DNA of 64,000 nt from Andreprevotia chitinilytica DSM 18519 (GTDB lineage Bacteria; Pseudomonadota; Gammaproteobacteria; Burkholderiales; Chitinibacteraceae): assembly GCF_000711875.1 (NCBI RefSeq), contig NZ_JONM01000009.1, positions 62,001 through 126,000 on the forward strand. The letters are read 5' to 3'. The position numbers were made by a program, and so were the translations under genes. The notes beneath the pieces are model-generated. The model searched no databases, was not told the DNA's origin, and saw only the letters and a program-made list of their open reading frames with translations. Below are positions 40,339 to 47,836 of this stretch, in pieces (position 1 is the first letter of the stretch; the number at the start of each line of letters is the position of its first letter).

Positions 40339-40368
40339 AGGGCGAGTCGCAAGGCTCGCCCTTTTTTT
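40339..40368 (+). terminator. Terminator of the chitin-binding protein gene
   Basis: AGGGCGAG pairs with CTCGCCCT (loop TCGCAAGG) and is followed by seven T residues. A near-copy of the same terminator with its leader sequence (AGTAGCAAG...GGGCG) occurs at 40599. Confidence 0.85.
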
Positions 40369-40404
40369 GACTGTTCACTCAGCACATCCAACTGGAACGG
40401 TTTT

Positions 40405-40487
40405 GTAGGATGGGGGGGAGCGCAGCGATACCCATGCTGCTTTATCAAACGTGAGCGACGGGTATCGCTGCGCTCAACCCGTCCTGC
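40405..40487. repeat. MITE-like inverted-repeat element
   Basis: Terminal arms of 28-29 nt are near-complementary (40405-40433 and 40460-40487; both contain GAGCGCAGCGATACCC in one or other orientation) around a 26-nt centre. No coding capacity. The arm sequence GTAGGATGGG...GCGCAGCGATACCC is, from memory, a common non-autonomous repeat in many proteobacterial genomes. Confidence 0.75.
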
Positions 40488-40598
40488 TTTTTTCAACCGT
40501 TTACGCCGTATGGCCGGCTATTTGGAAAAGATTGAGGAAGCGATACCTCATCCGCAAGCAGCGGCAAAGTAACGTCTATCCAGTAGCAAGCAGCTTAG

Positions 40599-40627
40599 GG
40601 CGGGTCGAACGACTCGCCTTCTTTTTT
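40599..40627 (+). terminator. Second copy of the terminator hairpin
   Basis: GGCGGGTC pairs with GACTCGCC (one G-U) followed by a T-rich run. The preceding AGTAGCAAG matches the sequence before the terminator at 40339. On the minus strand it would lack a T-run, so it cannot serve the adjacent minus-strand gene. Confidence 0.6.
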
Positions 40628-40641
40628 AGCAGCTCCGGCCT

Positions 40642-41364
40642 TCAGGCAACTGCCAGCGCCGAAGACCGCCCCACCCCACGCAACCGCAAGAAGTAAGCGC
40701 AGTACGCCAAATCCAGCACCGTCGCAGCGCCGCACAATACCAGCAGGAATAGATCATCGGGGTAGTGCAGCAGCATGAACACCGATACCAGCAACGTCCC
40801 CAGGCTGCGCAGCCAAGTAATCGGCCACGCCAGCCCGATAGTGGATGGCTGTTCCACCAGCAGGATCAGGCAGAGCGCGCTGATGATGAACTGGCACACA
40901 TAAGCCGAGCGTGCGCCGATAGGGCTATCGAGGCCGGACAGCGTCATGGTCCAGTACACCGCGATGAAGAACACCACCGCCGCCGTCACGATCCACGCGT
41001 AGCCTTGTTGGAACAACGGCGTGGTGAACTGGCCACGCCCCAAGCGCAGAACCTGCCAGAAGATGAACAGATCGAAGAACAGCCACGCACGGTAAGTCCA
41101 GACCAGAAACACGCCCATATCGGTGTGCAGCAACACGCCCCAGACAAACTCCCACGCCAGATTGCTGGCCGCGGCGATCACCGCCATTTCGACGACTTTG
41201 TACCGATGCGCCTGCACCAACACCAGCACGTAGGCCACCACCCACAACAAACAACCGGCCGCGAAGAAAGCCAGCTGCGGCGCGGTATAGATGCTGCCGT
41301 CGGTGCTCATGGTGTTGAACATGGCGGCCGGGTCGTTTGGGCCGTGGGCGATCCAGTTGGTCAT
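40642..41364 (-). CDS. Polytopic membrane protein, possible Pyr4/PaxB-type cyclase relative
   Basis: A 240-aa protein with about seven hydrophobic segments and almost no soluble part. ATG 41364 has CAGGAA seven nucleotides upstream; the open frame extends to 41529 but that part lies in the nested repeat and is discarded. Residues E59 and SNLAWEF (67-73) near the third segment and D218 in VLDLAYCAYF near the C-terminus are the striking features. Fungal membrane terpene cyclases of the Pyr4/PaxB family have the same size, a WE-type motif and essential acidic residues recalled as E63 and D218. No terpene genes are nearby, so the function stays open. Confidence 0.75.
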   Translation of the reverse strand: MTNWIAHGPNDPAAMFNTMSTDGSIYTAPQLAFFAAGCLLWVVAYVLVLVQAHRYKVVEMAVIAAASNLAWEFVWGVLLHTDMGVFLVWTYRAWLFFDLFIFWQVLRLGRGQFTTPLFQQGYAWIVTAAVVFFIAVYWTMTLSGLDSPIGARSAYVCQFIISALCLILLVEQPSTIGLAWPITWLRSLGTLLVSVFMLLHYPDDLFLLVLCGAATVLDLAYCAYFLRLRGVGRSSALAVA

Positions 41365-41409
41365 GTGGTTATTCCTGAAAAACAACAACTTAAAACACAA
41401 AATCTTGGA

Positions 41410-41607
41410 CCACAGAGGGCACAGAGAACACAGAGGTGCGCAGAGAAAACCTAAATCGATTGGGAGAGAAACCTGTAGGAGCGAGCTTGCTCGCGATAGC
41501 GATGTGTCAACCGGCGCTATCGCGAGCAAGCTCGCTCCTACAAAACCCGCCTCTCGCCATTGCTTTCTTTCTCTGTGAACCTCTGTGTTCTCTGTGCCCT
41601 CTGTGGT
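41410..41607. repeat. Outer 39-bp inverted repeat (CACAGAG type) enclosing a REP palindrome
   Basis: Arms 41410-41448 and 41569-41607 are complementary at 37 of 39 positions and are built of CACAGAG/CTCTGTG units. They flank the inner palindrome at 41475-41541. The whole structure fills the gap between two minus-strand genes (start 41364, end 41628). Confidence 0.8.
41475..41541. repeat. Perfect REP-pair (REPIN-like) palindrome
   Basis: Two 26-nt arms (41475-41500 and 41516-41541) are perfectly complementary around a 15-nt loop. The arm begins GTAGGAGCGAGCTTGCTCG, the sequence of the well-known Pseudomonas REP elements. No RAYT transposase gene is in the window. A truncated single copy occurs at 45959-45974. 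Confidence 0.85.
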
Positions 41608-41627
41608 TCAAGAAGTGGATTTTCAGC

Positions 41628-42758
41628 TTACGTCTTCAACCGATCCGGAATCCGAAACGGCCGCCCCGGATTGGGCCCGGCCCAATAGCGTTGCAAGCCA
41701 TCCATCAACGCATCGCCATACACCACCATGAAGCCCTGCGCGGTGTGCGAACTGCCGGCCAGACGGGTCTTGATACGGAAGATCATCTTCAACGTATCGA
41801 CCAACCACGCCCACCAACCGGTGTTGCGCAACCCCAGATACTGGGCATTGCGGCGGCCCAGCAGCGTGGCCATCAAGTCGGGCACGAGACCATGCGCGAT
41901 ATCCGGCAGGTTTTGCTGCAGGAACGCGATATGCGACTGGGTGAGCAAGTGGCCCGCATCAGATGCGCCGAAATTACGCCGCTCCAGCGCAGCCCAGATC
42001 TGACGGGCGGCGGTGATATCGGCCGGCATCGCCTCAGGCACGATGCCAAGCACAAGGCCAATGGTCTTCCATAGGTAGAGCTGGTCTTCCTGCACCGAGG
42101 CCCCCAGCTCCACGCCCAGCTCGCGCAGCCCTTCGACGGCCTCCAGCGAGAACGCCAGCATGGTGCCGACCAGCTCTTCCTGATTGATCGGCTCTCCCCA
42201 GTCCTGCGGCCAGCAGCCATCCGGCCAGTGCGTGGATGATTTGGCGTAATGGCGCACGGCCGCGTGCATCAGTCGCACCTTGCGAATGGTCAGCAAGCCC
42301 TGACCGCCCGGCGCCAACCCACCCGGCTCGGCCGCGTTCAGGATGAAGCGCAAGGTTTCAGAGGCGCGGCGGGCGAAGTGATCGGTGAGCTTGCCGGTGG
42401 CGGCCAGCACTTGCGAGCCGCCGATCTTGCCGGCATACAGCACCGGCAGCGAGCGGCACAACAGGCTCACACCGAATTGCAGGCCAAAGGTGCTGAAGAC
42501 ATGTTGCGCGCTGGCAATACGGGCGAGGTCAGTGCCGGGGGGCAGTTGCGCCGTCGCGTCGAGATAGGCTTGTAATGGGGCTGGCGTATCGTCCGGCCAG
42601 TCGGTTTCGGTATCGATCCGGGCCAGAACGGCGTTGGCTTCGGCGATGTCACCGTCGGCGATTAAAGCCACCATGCAATCGTCTGCCAGTGGATCGGCGG
42701 TTTTTTTGAGCCGGTCTAGCGTCTCGTCGGACCAGACCGGTGTTGTTGCGCTCACCAT
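41628..42758 (-). CDS. MpaB/DUF2236-family oxygenase-like protein
   Basis: A 376-aa soluble protein. The central helical core with RKVRLMHAAVRHYAKSS, then W....WGEPINQEELVGTMLAFSLEAVEGL, matches the DUF2236 family that includes latex-clearing protein and MpaB, which bind heme b through a conserved histidine. No signal peptide is present. The substrate is unknown. It ends 20 nt after the nested repeat and is transcribed towards the membrane protein gene. Confidence 0.8.
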   Translation of the reverse strand: MVSATTPVWSDETLDRLKKTADPLADDCMVALIADGDIAEANAVLARIDTETDWPDDTPAPLQAYLDATAQLPPGTDLARIASAQHVFSTFGLQFGVSLLCRSLPVLYAGKIGGSQVLAATGKLTDHFARRASETLRFILNAAEPGGLAPGGQGLLTIRKVRLMHAAVRHYAKSSTHWPDGCWPQDWGEPINQEELVGTMLAFSLEAVEGLRELGVELGASVQEDQLYLWKTIGLVLGIVPEAMPADITAARQIWAALERRNFGASDAGHLLTQSHIAFLQQNLPDIAHGLVPDLMATLLGRRNAQYLGLRNTGWWAWLVDTLKMIFRIKTRLAGSSHTAQGFMVVYGDALMDGLQRYWAGPNPGRPFRIPDRLKT

Positions 42759-43098
42759 GCAAGCACCCTTTCCCGATTCTTAAACAAGCTCGCCGATCAT
42801 AAACCAAACCGAACTGTTATGTATGTGGCATGGAGTCGCGATAAGATGAACGCGCTTGCGGAAGGGGAAAGTCAGTGCAAGTAAGGATGTCATCCCCTCG
42901 CCTACATGCGGAAGAGGACTGGCGCCGGCTTAAATCAACGTCATTCCCCCTCGCCTCCGGCCTCTCGTGCATCAAGGCGATGCGGGGAACTGAGCACTTC
43001 ACCTGATCGTCGTACCCCATTTTTCTTACGCATCATGACACTTCGGCCGTTGCGCCCATGCGCGCCGTCCTAACATGAACCACATAACAGGAACAGGG
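42759..43098. other. 340-nt divergent intergenic region
   Basis: No gene or clear terminator seen. It separates the divergent MpaB-like and hybrid-kinase genes and must hold both promoters; no confident boxes were found. Two similar patches (CCCCTCGCCT near 42895 and CCCCTCGCCTCC near 42947) are the only visible repetition. Confidence 0.5.
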
Positions 43099-45942
43099 AT
43101 GTCCGCCAGCCCAAACGCAGCTGCTGCGTTGCCGGTCAGCACTTCACCTTTCCTGCCGCCGCGCAGGGTGTTAGCGCCTCCCCGCCAGATACTGCAATGC
43201 TTCGTCTTGTGTTGCGTTTTGCTCCTGTCCTTCACCACCGCTTGCGCGCTGACCGTCACCCACAACGACGATGGCGCCAGCACTGCCGAAGAACTGACCC
43301 TGTGGCGCGACGCCACGCGCGCCCTGCCGGTCGATGCCGCCGATACCCTGCAGGCACAAGGCCACTTCAAACGGCCTACCGGCCTGTTGCGCTCACGTGG
43401 CTATAGCCGCGATGCCTGGTGGTTCCACTTCAAGCTCGACAACCCGGACGAGACATCGCTGGATAGCTTTGTCGAATACACCGACGGCCTGATCGGCACG
43501 GTCACGCTCTACACCCGCCCGGCCGGCACCAACCGCCCGTGGCAAGCGCAGACGTTCAAGTCCACCCAGCGTGAAGACCAGCGCCCGCTCGCCACCATCC
43601 GCCCCGTCTTTGAAGTCCGCGTGCCCGCCCAAGGCCGCCTCGACGTGCTGATGCGGGTGGTCTTCAACGATGAAGTCGACATGGCCGGGCCGATCTACTC
43701 GGACGTACGCGTGTGGGGCGATCACCCGTTCCAGCGCGCCAACAGCCACGAGATGTTCCTGCTGGGCGGCATGATCGGCGTGATGCTGCTGGTGGCTTTC
43801 GCCGCCGTGGCCGGGTTCGTCGCCACGCGGGATACCACCTTCCTGTATTACGGCCTCAACCTCGTGATGCTGGTGATCTCGTTCCACACTGCCACCGGCG
43901 TCTGGCCGCTGCTGCTCTGGCACGGCCATTACAGCCTGATGCTGCTGTACGTTTGCTCCGGCATCTATTTCATCTGCGCCGCGCAGTTCGTGCGCAGCTA
44001 CCTGCGCACGCAAACCATCACGCCACGGCTGGATTGGGGGCTGAAAGGCATCGTCGCCATCGGCGCGATCAGTAGCGTCACCGCCCTGCTGGGCTTCGAG
44101 CAATTCGCCTTCAACGCGCTCAACCTGGGCGGCGTCGGCTTCCTGCTGTACATCGTTGCCAGCCTGTTCGCCGTGCGGGCCGGCGTGGCCGGGGCCAAGC
44201 TCTTCACGCTGGGCTGGGCGGTGTATGCGGTATCGCTCACCGTCACCTGGGGGCTGCGTGACTACGGGTTGATCGAGCACGACACCTTCAGTTACCGCTT
44301 TATCTTCGTCGGCATGCTGATCGAGATTGTGTTGTTCAGCGTGGCCATGGCATTGCGTGTGGCCGAGCTGCGCCGCCAGAAAGAAGCCGCCGAAACCGCC
44401 TACCGCACCCAACTGGAACGCCAGGCAATCGATCTGGAAGCGCTGGTCGCCCAACGCACGCAAGAACTCGATCAGGCCCGGCGCGATGCCGAAGCCGCCA
44501 GCCGCGCCAAGACCAACTTCCTCGCCCACGTCAGCCACGAAATCCGCACCCCGCTCACCGCCATCCTCGGCTATGTGGATCGATTGCTGCAGGAACACGC
44601 GCTGAACCCGCTGCATGCGCAATGGCTGGCGCGCATTGGCGACAGCGGCGAATACCTGCTCAGCCTGATCAGCAACGTGCTCGACGCCAGCAAGCTCGAA
44701 ACCGGCCACGCCAAGCTGGAGGAATCGCCGCTTTCCACCGAGGTACTGGTGCGCCAGCTGGATGGCCTGTTTGCCGAACAGGCGCGACGGCACGGCGTGC
44801 GCTTCGAGATCGCCACCGACACACACGACTGGTTCTGGCTCGACGCCGGCAAATGGCGGCAAATCCTCGTCAACCTGTTGGGCAACGCCGTCAAACTCAC
44901 TGAAGTGGGCAGCGTACAGCTGCGGCTATGGGCAGACATCGACGCCACCGGCACGCACTGGCTCAACGCCACCGTAGCAGACACCGGCCCCGGTATCTCG
45001 TCCGCCGATGCCGAGCGGATTTTTGCGCCGTTCGAGCAAGCCCAAGCGGGCCGACGCGCTGGCGGTGCCGGTTTGGGTCTCGCCATCTGCCGCGACTTCG
45101 CCAACCTCATGGGCGGCACCATCACCGTCAGTAGCGATCTCGGCAACGGCGCGACCTTCACCGTGCGCGTGCCCGTCACGCCCTGTGAGCCCGGCGACAT
45201 CACAGTCCCGCTGATGGAACCCGCCCGCCTCGACGGCCGCACCATCCTCGTCGCCGAAGACCAAGCCATCAACCGCGACCTGCTCGGCGACCTACTCACC
45301 GGGGCCGGCGCCAGAGTGCGCATGAGCGAAGACGGCGCAGAAGCCCTCTCGCTCTGGCGCAGCGACCCCGCCATCGACACCGTGCTGGCCGACTTCCACA
45401 TGCCGCTACTCACCGGCGTGCAACTCGCCAAGAGCCTGCGCGCCCTCGGCTTCACAGGCCGCATCCTGCTCATCAGCGCCGGCCACTCGCCCGGTGCGGC
45501 GGAGCTGGCCGAAGCCGGCATCGACGGCTGGCTCGGCAAACCCTTCGACCGCACCCGCCTGCTCGCCACCGTCGCCGGGCCAACCGCATCGACCGACGCC
45601 GAGCCGGAGGCCATCTGCCTCGACCTCACCGCCGCAGCGGCCGCACTCGGCTACACGCTGGAACGGATGCTGCCACTGGCCGAAAAAGGCCTGATGCGCA
45701 TCGAACAACTCCTCGACGCCTTCGCCACCGAACCCGCCCCCACCGTCCGCAGCCGCCACGCCCACAGCGCCAAAGGCATCGCCGGCCAGATCGGCGCCCG
45801 CCAGCTTGCTGCGGCCCTCGGCACGCTGGAACACACCCCACAAAACACCGCCGCCCTCAGCGTTGCCCGACAGGAATTGCAGGATGTGCATACGGCGCTT
45901 GTGGAGGCGGTTTCGGTGATGCGGGCTGGTGATCGGGTTTGA
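43099..45942 (+). CDS. Hybrid sensor histidine kinase, 7TMR-DISM type, with receiver and Hpt domains
   Basis: A ~947-aa membrane sensor. A signal-anchor (~residues 25-50) precedes a periplasmic 7TMR-DISMED2-like domain (to ~220), seven transmembrane segments (~225-410), a coiled coil (QKEAAETAYRTQLERQAIDL), then HisKA with H480 in FLAHVSHEIRTP. HATPase_c follows (NLLGNAVKLTEVG, GGAGLGLAICR). A receiver has D765 in LADFHMP, and an Hpt domain has H889 in AHSAKGIAG. ATG 43099 has AGGA six nucleotides upstream; an ATG 24 nt earlier is possible. Periplasmic DISM domains often bind carbohydrate, so a chitin-related signal is conceivable. The response-regulator target is not visible. Confidence 0.92.
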   Translation: MSASPNAAAALPVSTSPFLPPRRVLAPPRQILQCFVLCCVLLLSFTTACALTVTHNDDGASTAEELTLWRDATRALPVDAADTLQAQGHFKRPTGLLRSRGYSRDAWWFHFKLDNPDETSLDSFVEYTDGLIGTVTLYTRPAGTNRPWQAQTFKSTQREDQRPLATIRPVFEVRVPAQGRLDVLMRVVFNDEVDMAGPIYSDVRVWGDHPFQRANSHEMFLLGGMIGVMLLVAFAAVAGFVATRDTTFLYYGLNLVMLVISFHTATGVWPLLLWHGHYSLMLLYVCSGIYFICAAQFVRSYLRTQTITPRLDWGLKGIVAIGAISSVTALLGFEQFAFNALNLGGVGFLLYIVASLFAVRAGVAGAKLFTLGWAVYAVSLTVTWGLRDYGLIEHDTFSYRFIFVGMLIEIVLFSVAMALRVAELRRQKEAAETAYRTQLERQAIDLEALVAQRTQELDQARRDAEAASRAKTNFLAHVSHEIRTPLTAILGYVDRLLQEHALNPLHAQWLARIGDSGEYLLSLISNVLDASKLETGHAKLEESPLSTEVLVRQLDGLFAEQARRHGVRFEIATDTHDWFWLDAGKWRQILVNLLGNAVKLTEVGSVQLRLWADIDATGTHWLNATVADTGPGISSADAERIFAPFEQAQAGRRAGGAGLGLAICRDFANLMGGTITVSSDLGNGATFTVRVPVTPCEPGDITVPLMEPARLDGRTILVAEDQAINRDLLGDLLTGAGARVRMSEDGAEALSLWRSDPAIDTVLADFHMPLLTGVQLAKSLRALGFTGRILLISAGHSPGAAELAEAGIDGWLGKPFDRTRLLATVAGPTASTDAEPEAICLDLTAAAAALGYTLERMLPLAEKGLMRIEQLLDAFATEPAPTVRSRHAHSAKGIAGQIGARQLAAALGTLEHTPQNTAALSVARQELQDVHTALVEAVSVMRAGDRV

Positions 45943-45958
45943 TTGCTGCAAGGTTTTT

Positions 45959-45974
45959 GTAGGAGCGAGCTTGC
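45959..45974 (+). repeat. Truncated REP copy
   Basis: GTAGGAGCGAGCTTGC repeats the first 16 bases of the REP arm at 41475. It stops abruptly and is followed 12 nt later by the other repeat at 45987. Confidence 0.65.
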
Positions 45975-45986
45975 GTAGATGCATAT

Positions 45987-46021
45987 GTAGCCCGGACGGC
46001 TTTGCCGGCCGGGGTTGGTTC
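45987..46021 (+). repeat. Direct repeat copy 1 (GTAGCCCGGACGGC type)
   Basis: A 35-nt unit with the internal palindrome GGCTTTGCCGGCC-like core. It is repeated in the same orientation at 47769-47802 with one T fewer. The two copies bracket four AT-richer minus-strand genes. Confidence 0.8.
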
Positions 46022-46084
46022 GCGTATCGCCATGTTTGAATGGCGAGAATTGAATTTTCTAAAACTCAATTGAATACATTGACT

Positions 46085-46612
46085 TTATTTAAGCCGACCA
46101 ATGAATTGACCGGACACAAAAACGCGAAACGCAAACCAAATTGACCCAATAAAAATCACGCTCATCATAACGATACCAAGCCAAGTATCATCAAGGACCT
46201 GACCGACGACAAGACTGGCATCAGAAGGTTGCCCAGAGTTAAAGTAAACAAGTACCGCCGCATTAACGACATATTCATCGGCAATAACTTTGGCTTCGCC
46301 TTCGGAACCGCACCCCACATTACCAAATGCAATGCGAGAACCTGTATATGTCACTCCACCAACGACATATCGATATTGAACAGCTGGGTAATATGATGTT
46401 CCTTTACCACAACCGCGTACTGCTCTTGATGAAATGATCGTACCCTGAACGGAGGGCCATTTCTTTGCTGTGTATGCGCTTGCGACAGCACCAACGTAAC
46501 AGGTAAGCCCCCACAACATGAACAGTGCTGTCACTGACCACCCCACCACAAAGATAAACCGGTGCGTATTAGAAGATGACGGCTGACCCAATGTAGAGCC
46601 CCTTAATAACAT
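46085..46612 (-). CDS. DUF3592-like two-helix membrane protein
   Basis: A 175-aa protein with a transmembrane segment at ~19-45, an extracytoplasmic beta-rich domain (WPSVQGTIISSRAVRGCGKGTSYYPAVQYRYVVGGVTYTG) and a second segment at ~145-165. This is the layout of the DUF3592 family, of unknown function. Base composition is clearly more AT-rich than the flanking kinases. Start ATG 46612 is the first in frame; a later Met is not excluded. Confidence 0.75.
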   Translation of the reverse strand: MLLRGSTLGQPSSSNTHRFIFVVGWSVTALFMLWGLTCYVGAVASAYTAKKWPSVQGTIISSRAVRGCGKGTSYYPAVQYRYVVGGVTYTGSRIAFGNVGCGSEGEAKVIADEYVVNAAVLVYFNSGQPSDASLVVGQVLDDTWLGIVMMSVIFIGSIWFAFRVFVSGQFIGRLK

Positions 46613-46702
46613 TTAAACTGTCATTCCATTATTCAGCAAACAAACAGCAGGTGACACACCCAATGTTTGAGCAGACAAACACCGGGCCTCACTTTACTCA
46701 GG

Positions 46703-46996
46703 TCACTCTACGGACTGTTTTATGTTATCAAGATGCCAAGCAAGAAAATGATTGTATGGCACAAGAGCGAATTTAATCGTTACATATATCAGCACCAATG
46801 AAACCCAAAGCTTATATGGAAACACAGGACAATATCGGACAAGCCAAACCGTAAACATGACTTGCAAGACGAAGGGCAACCACACCTGCCAGTGGCGCCA
46901 AACATCTTTGATGATTGGCTGCAGCAATGCCGACTGCTGCTGATAATCCAGGCCCTTTAACTGGGGAATATCACTTTTCTTCCAATATATTTTCAT
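46703..46996 (-). CDS. Small two-helix membrane protein, unknown
   Basis: A 97-aa protein I do not recognise. Residues ~37-54 (WLPFVLQVMFTVWLVRY) and ~60-80 (YKLWVSLVLIYVTIKFALVPY) are membrane segments; the N-terminus is hydrophilic (MKIYWKKSDIPQLKGLDYQQ). It lies in the AT-richer cassette between DUF3592 and the 106-aa gene, all on the minus strand. No ribosome site stands out. Confidence 0.6.
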   Translation of the reverse strand: MKIYWKKSDIPQLKGLDYQQQSALLQPIIKDVWRHWQVWLPFVLQVMFTVWLVRYCPVFPYKLWVSLVLIYVTIKFALVPYNHFLAWHLDNIKQSVE

Positions 46997-47034
46997 TATT
47001 TACTCACCAGCGCTGTTTAATCACACCTTATGTG

Positions 47035-47355
47035 CTAGCACACCGCTGTCGGCAAAACCCAGTAAAACTGCTTATGCCCGCTGGATTCATATTCCTGCTT
47101 TAAGCGCCACACTTCCTCATAAGACAAGCCTCCTTTCACCTTGAAGTGATTGCCGTTGTCGTCCAGCCGCCAAAGTGCCCAACTATCGGACAGCAAGGCC
47201 ATCAGCTCAGGCTTGAGCAATTGATCCAGAATCCAATCGACACTTCTCTTCTTCTCTGGATCTGTTATTCCAAAATCCTGCCAAAACAGCGCGTCAAGCG
47301 AGGGTTCTAACCGTTTTCTAGTTTCGGCCCAGCGATCTTCAGGTGTCATCGTCAT
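47035..47355 (-). CDS. Hypothetical 106-aa soluble protein
   Basis: Unrecognised. An acidic, aromatic-rich protein (MTMTPEDRWAETRKRLEPSLDALFWQDF, LLSDSWALWRLDDNGNHFKVKG, YWVLPTAVC). The small size, high Trp/Asp content and position among other orphan genes resemble immunity-type proteins, but no toxin partner is seen. The first ATG is used; MTPEDRW two codons later is an alternative. Confidence 0.6.
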   Translation of the reverse strand: MTMTPEDRWAETRKRLEPSLDALFWQDFGITDPEKKRSVDWILDQLLKPELMALLSDSWALWRLDDNGNHFKVKGGLSYEEVWRLKQEYESSGHKQFYWVLPTAVC

Positions 47356-47394
47356 GGTAAAGTGCCGCTTATTGAATATCGATTCAATGCTGAA

Positions 47395-47679
47395 TCAGGT
47401 GCCCATGCGGAAAAACGAAAATCCGCTATTGGATACCTGCTCCGTATTTGAGGCAACCTCGATAATTTCCTCGAAATAAATTCTTGCATCTTGCATTCGT
47501 GTGCCTTGAGGTAACGCTAAGTCTTTATCTTGCCGCAGCAATTTGAGTGCCGCCGCCTCAGCTTCATCCGCCGATGATGCTTTCACATAACGGGTAGCGT
47601 AAAAGCCAATTGGCTCTGGAACTCCGGCCAAAGTGCCGGGGAAATTCTCACCCAGAATGGAGCAGCGAAAGAGGGGCAT
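47395..47679 (-). CDS. Hypothetical 94-aa protein (MPLFRCSILGENFPG... family)
   Basis: An unnamed family. The N-terminus MPLFRCSILGENFPGTLAG followed by EPIGFYATRYVKASSADEAEAAALKLLR looks like a compact alpha/beta domain. The start at 47679 is chosen because TTAGG lies ~5 nt upstream and because longer frames (to 48045) run through the direct repeat at 47769 and into the kinase gene. It is the rightmost gene of the cassette. Confidence 0.6.
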   Translation of the reverse strand: MPLFRCSILGENFPGTLAGVPEPIGFYATRYVKASSADEAEAAALKLLRQDKDLALPQGTRMQDARIYFEEIIEVASNTEQVSNSGFSFFRMGT

Positions 47680-47768
47680 GATGCCTAACAGTTCATGTGC
47701 TGAAAACGACATCAGTATATATGTGGCGCAATGCCCTTTCGTGCGCGAATCCATCACCCATACAAACC

Positions 47769-47802
47769 GTAGCCCGGACGGCTTGCCGGCCGGGGTTGGT
47801 TC
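47769..47802 (+). repeat. Direct repeat copy 2 (GTAGCCCGGACGGC type)
   Basis: Matches the 45987-46021 unit over its whole length with a single T deletion, in the same orientation. It sits between the cassette and the 3' end of the second hybrid kinase gene. Confidence 0.8.
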
Positions 47803-47836
47803 AAGTATCCACCCTGGGTTGAACTTGCCCACATTG

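Noticed and set aside
40642-41364. Calling the polytopic membrane protein a terpene cyclase outright
   Set aside because: Only a few motif residues support it and no prenylation genes are nearby, so it is kept as a hypothesis.
41365-41529. N-terminal extension of the polytopic membrane protein
   Set aside because: It is encoded by the REP/CACAGAG nested repeat; the ATG at 41364 has its own ribosome site.
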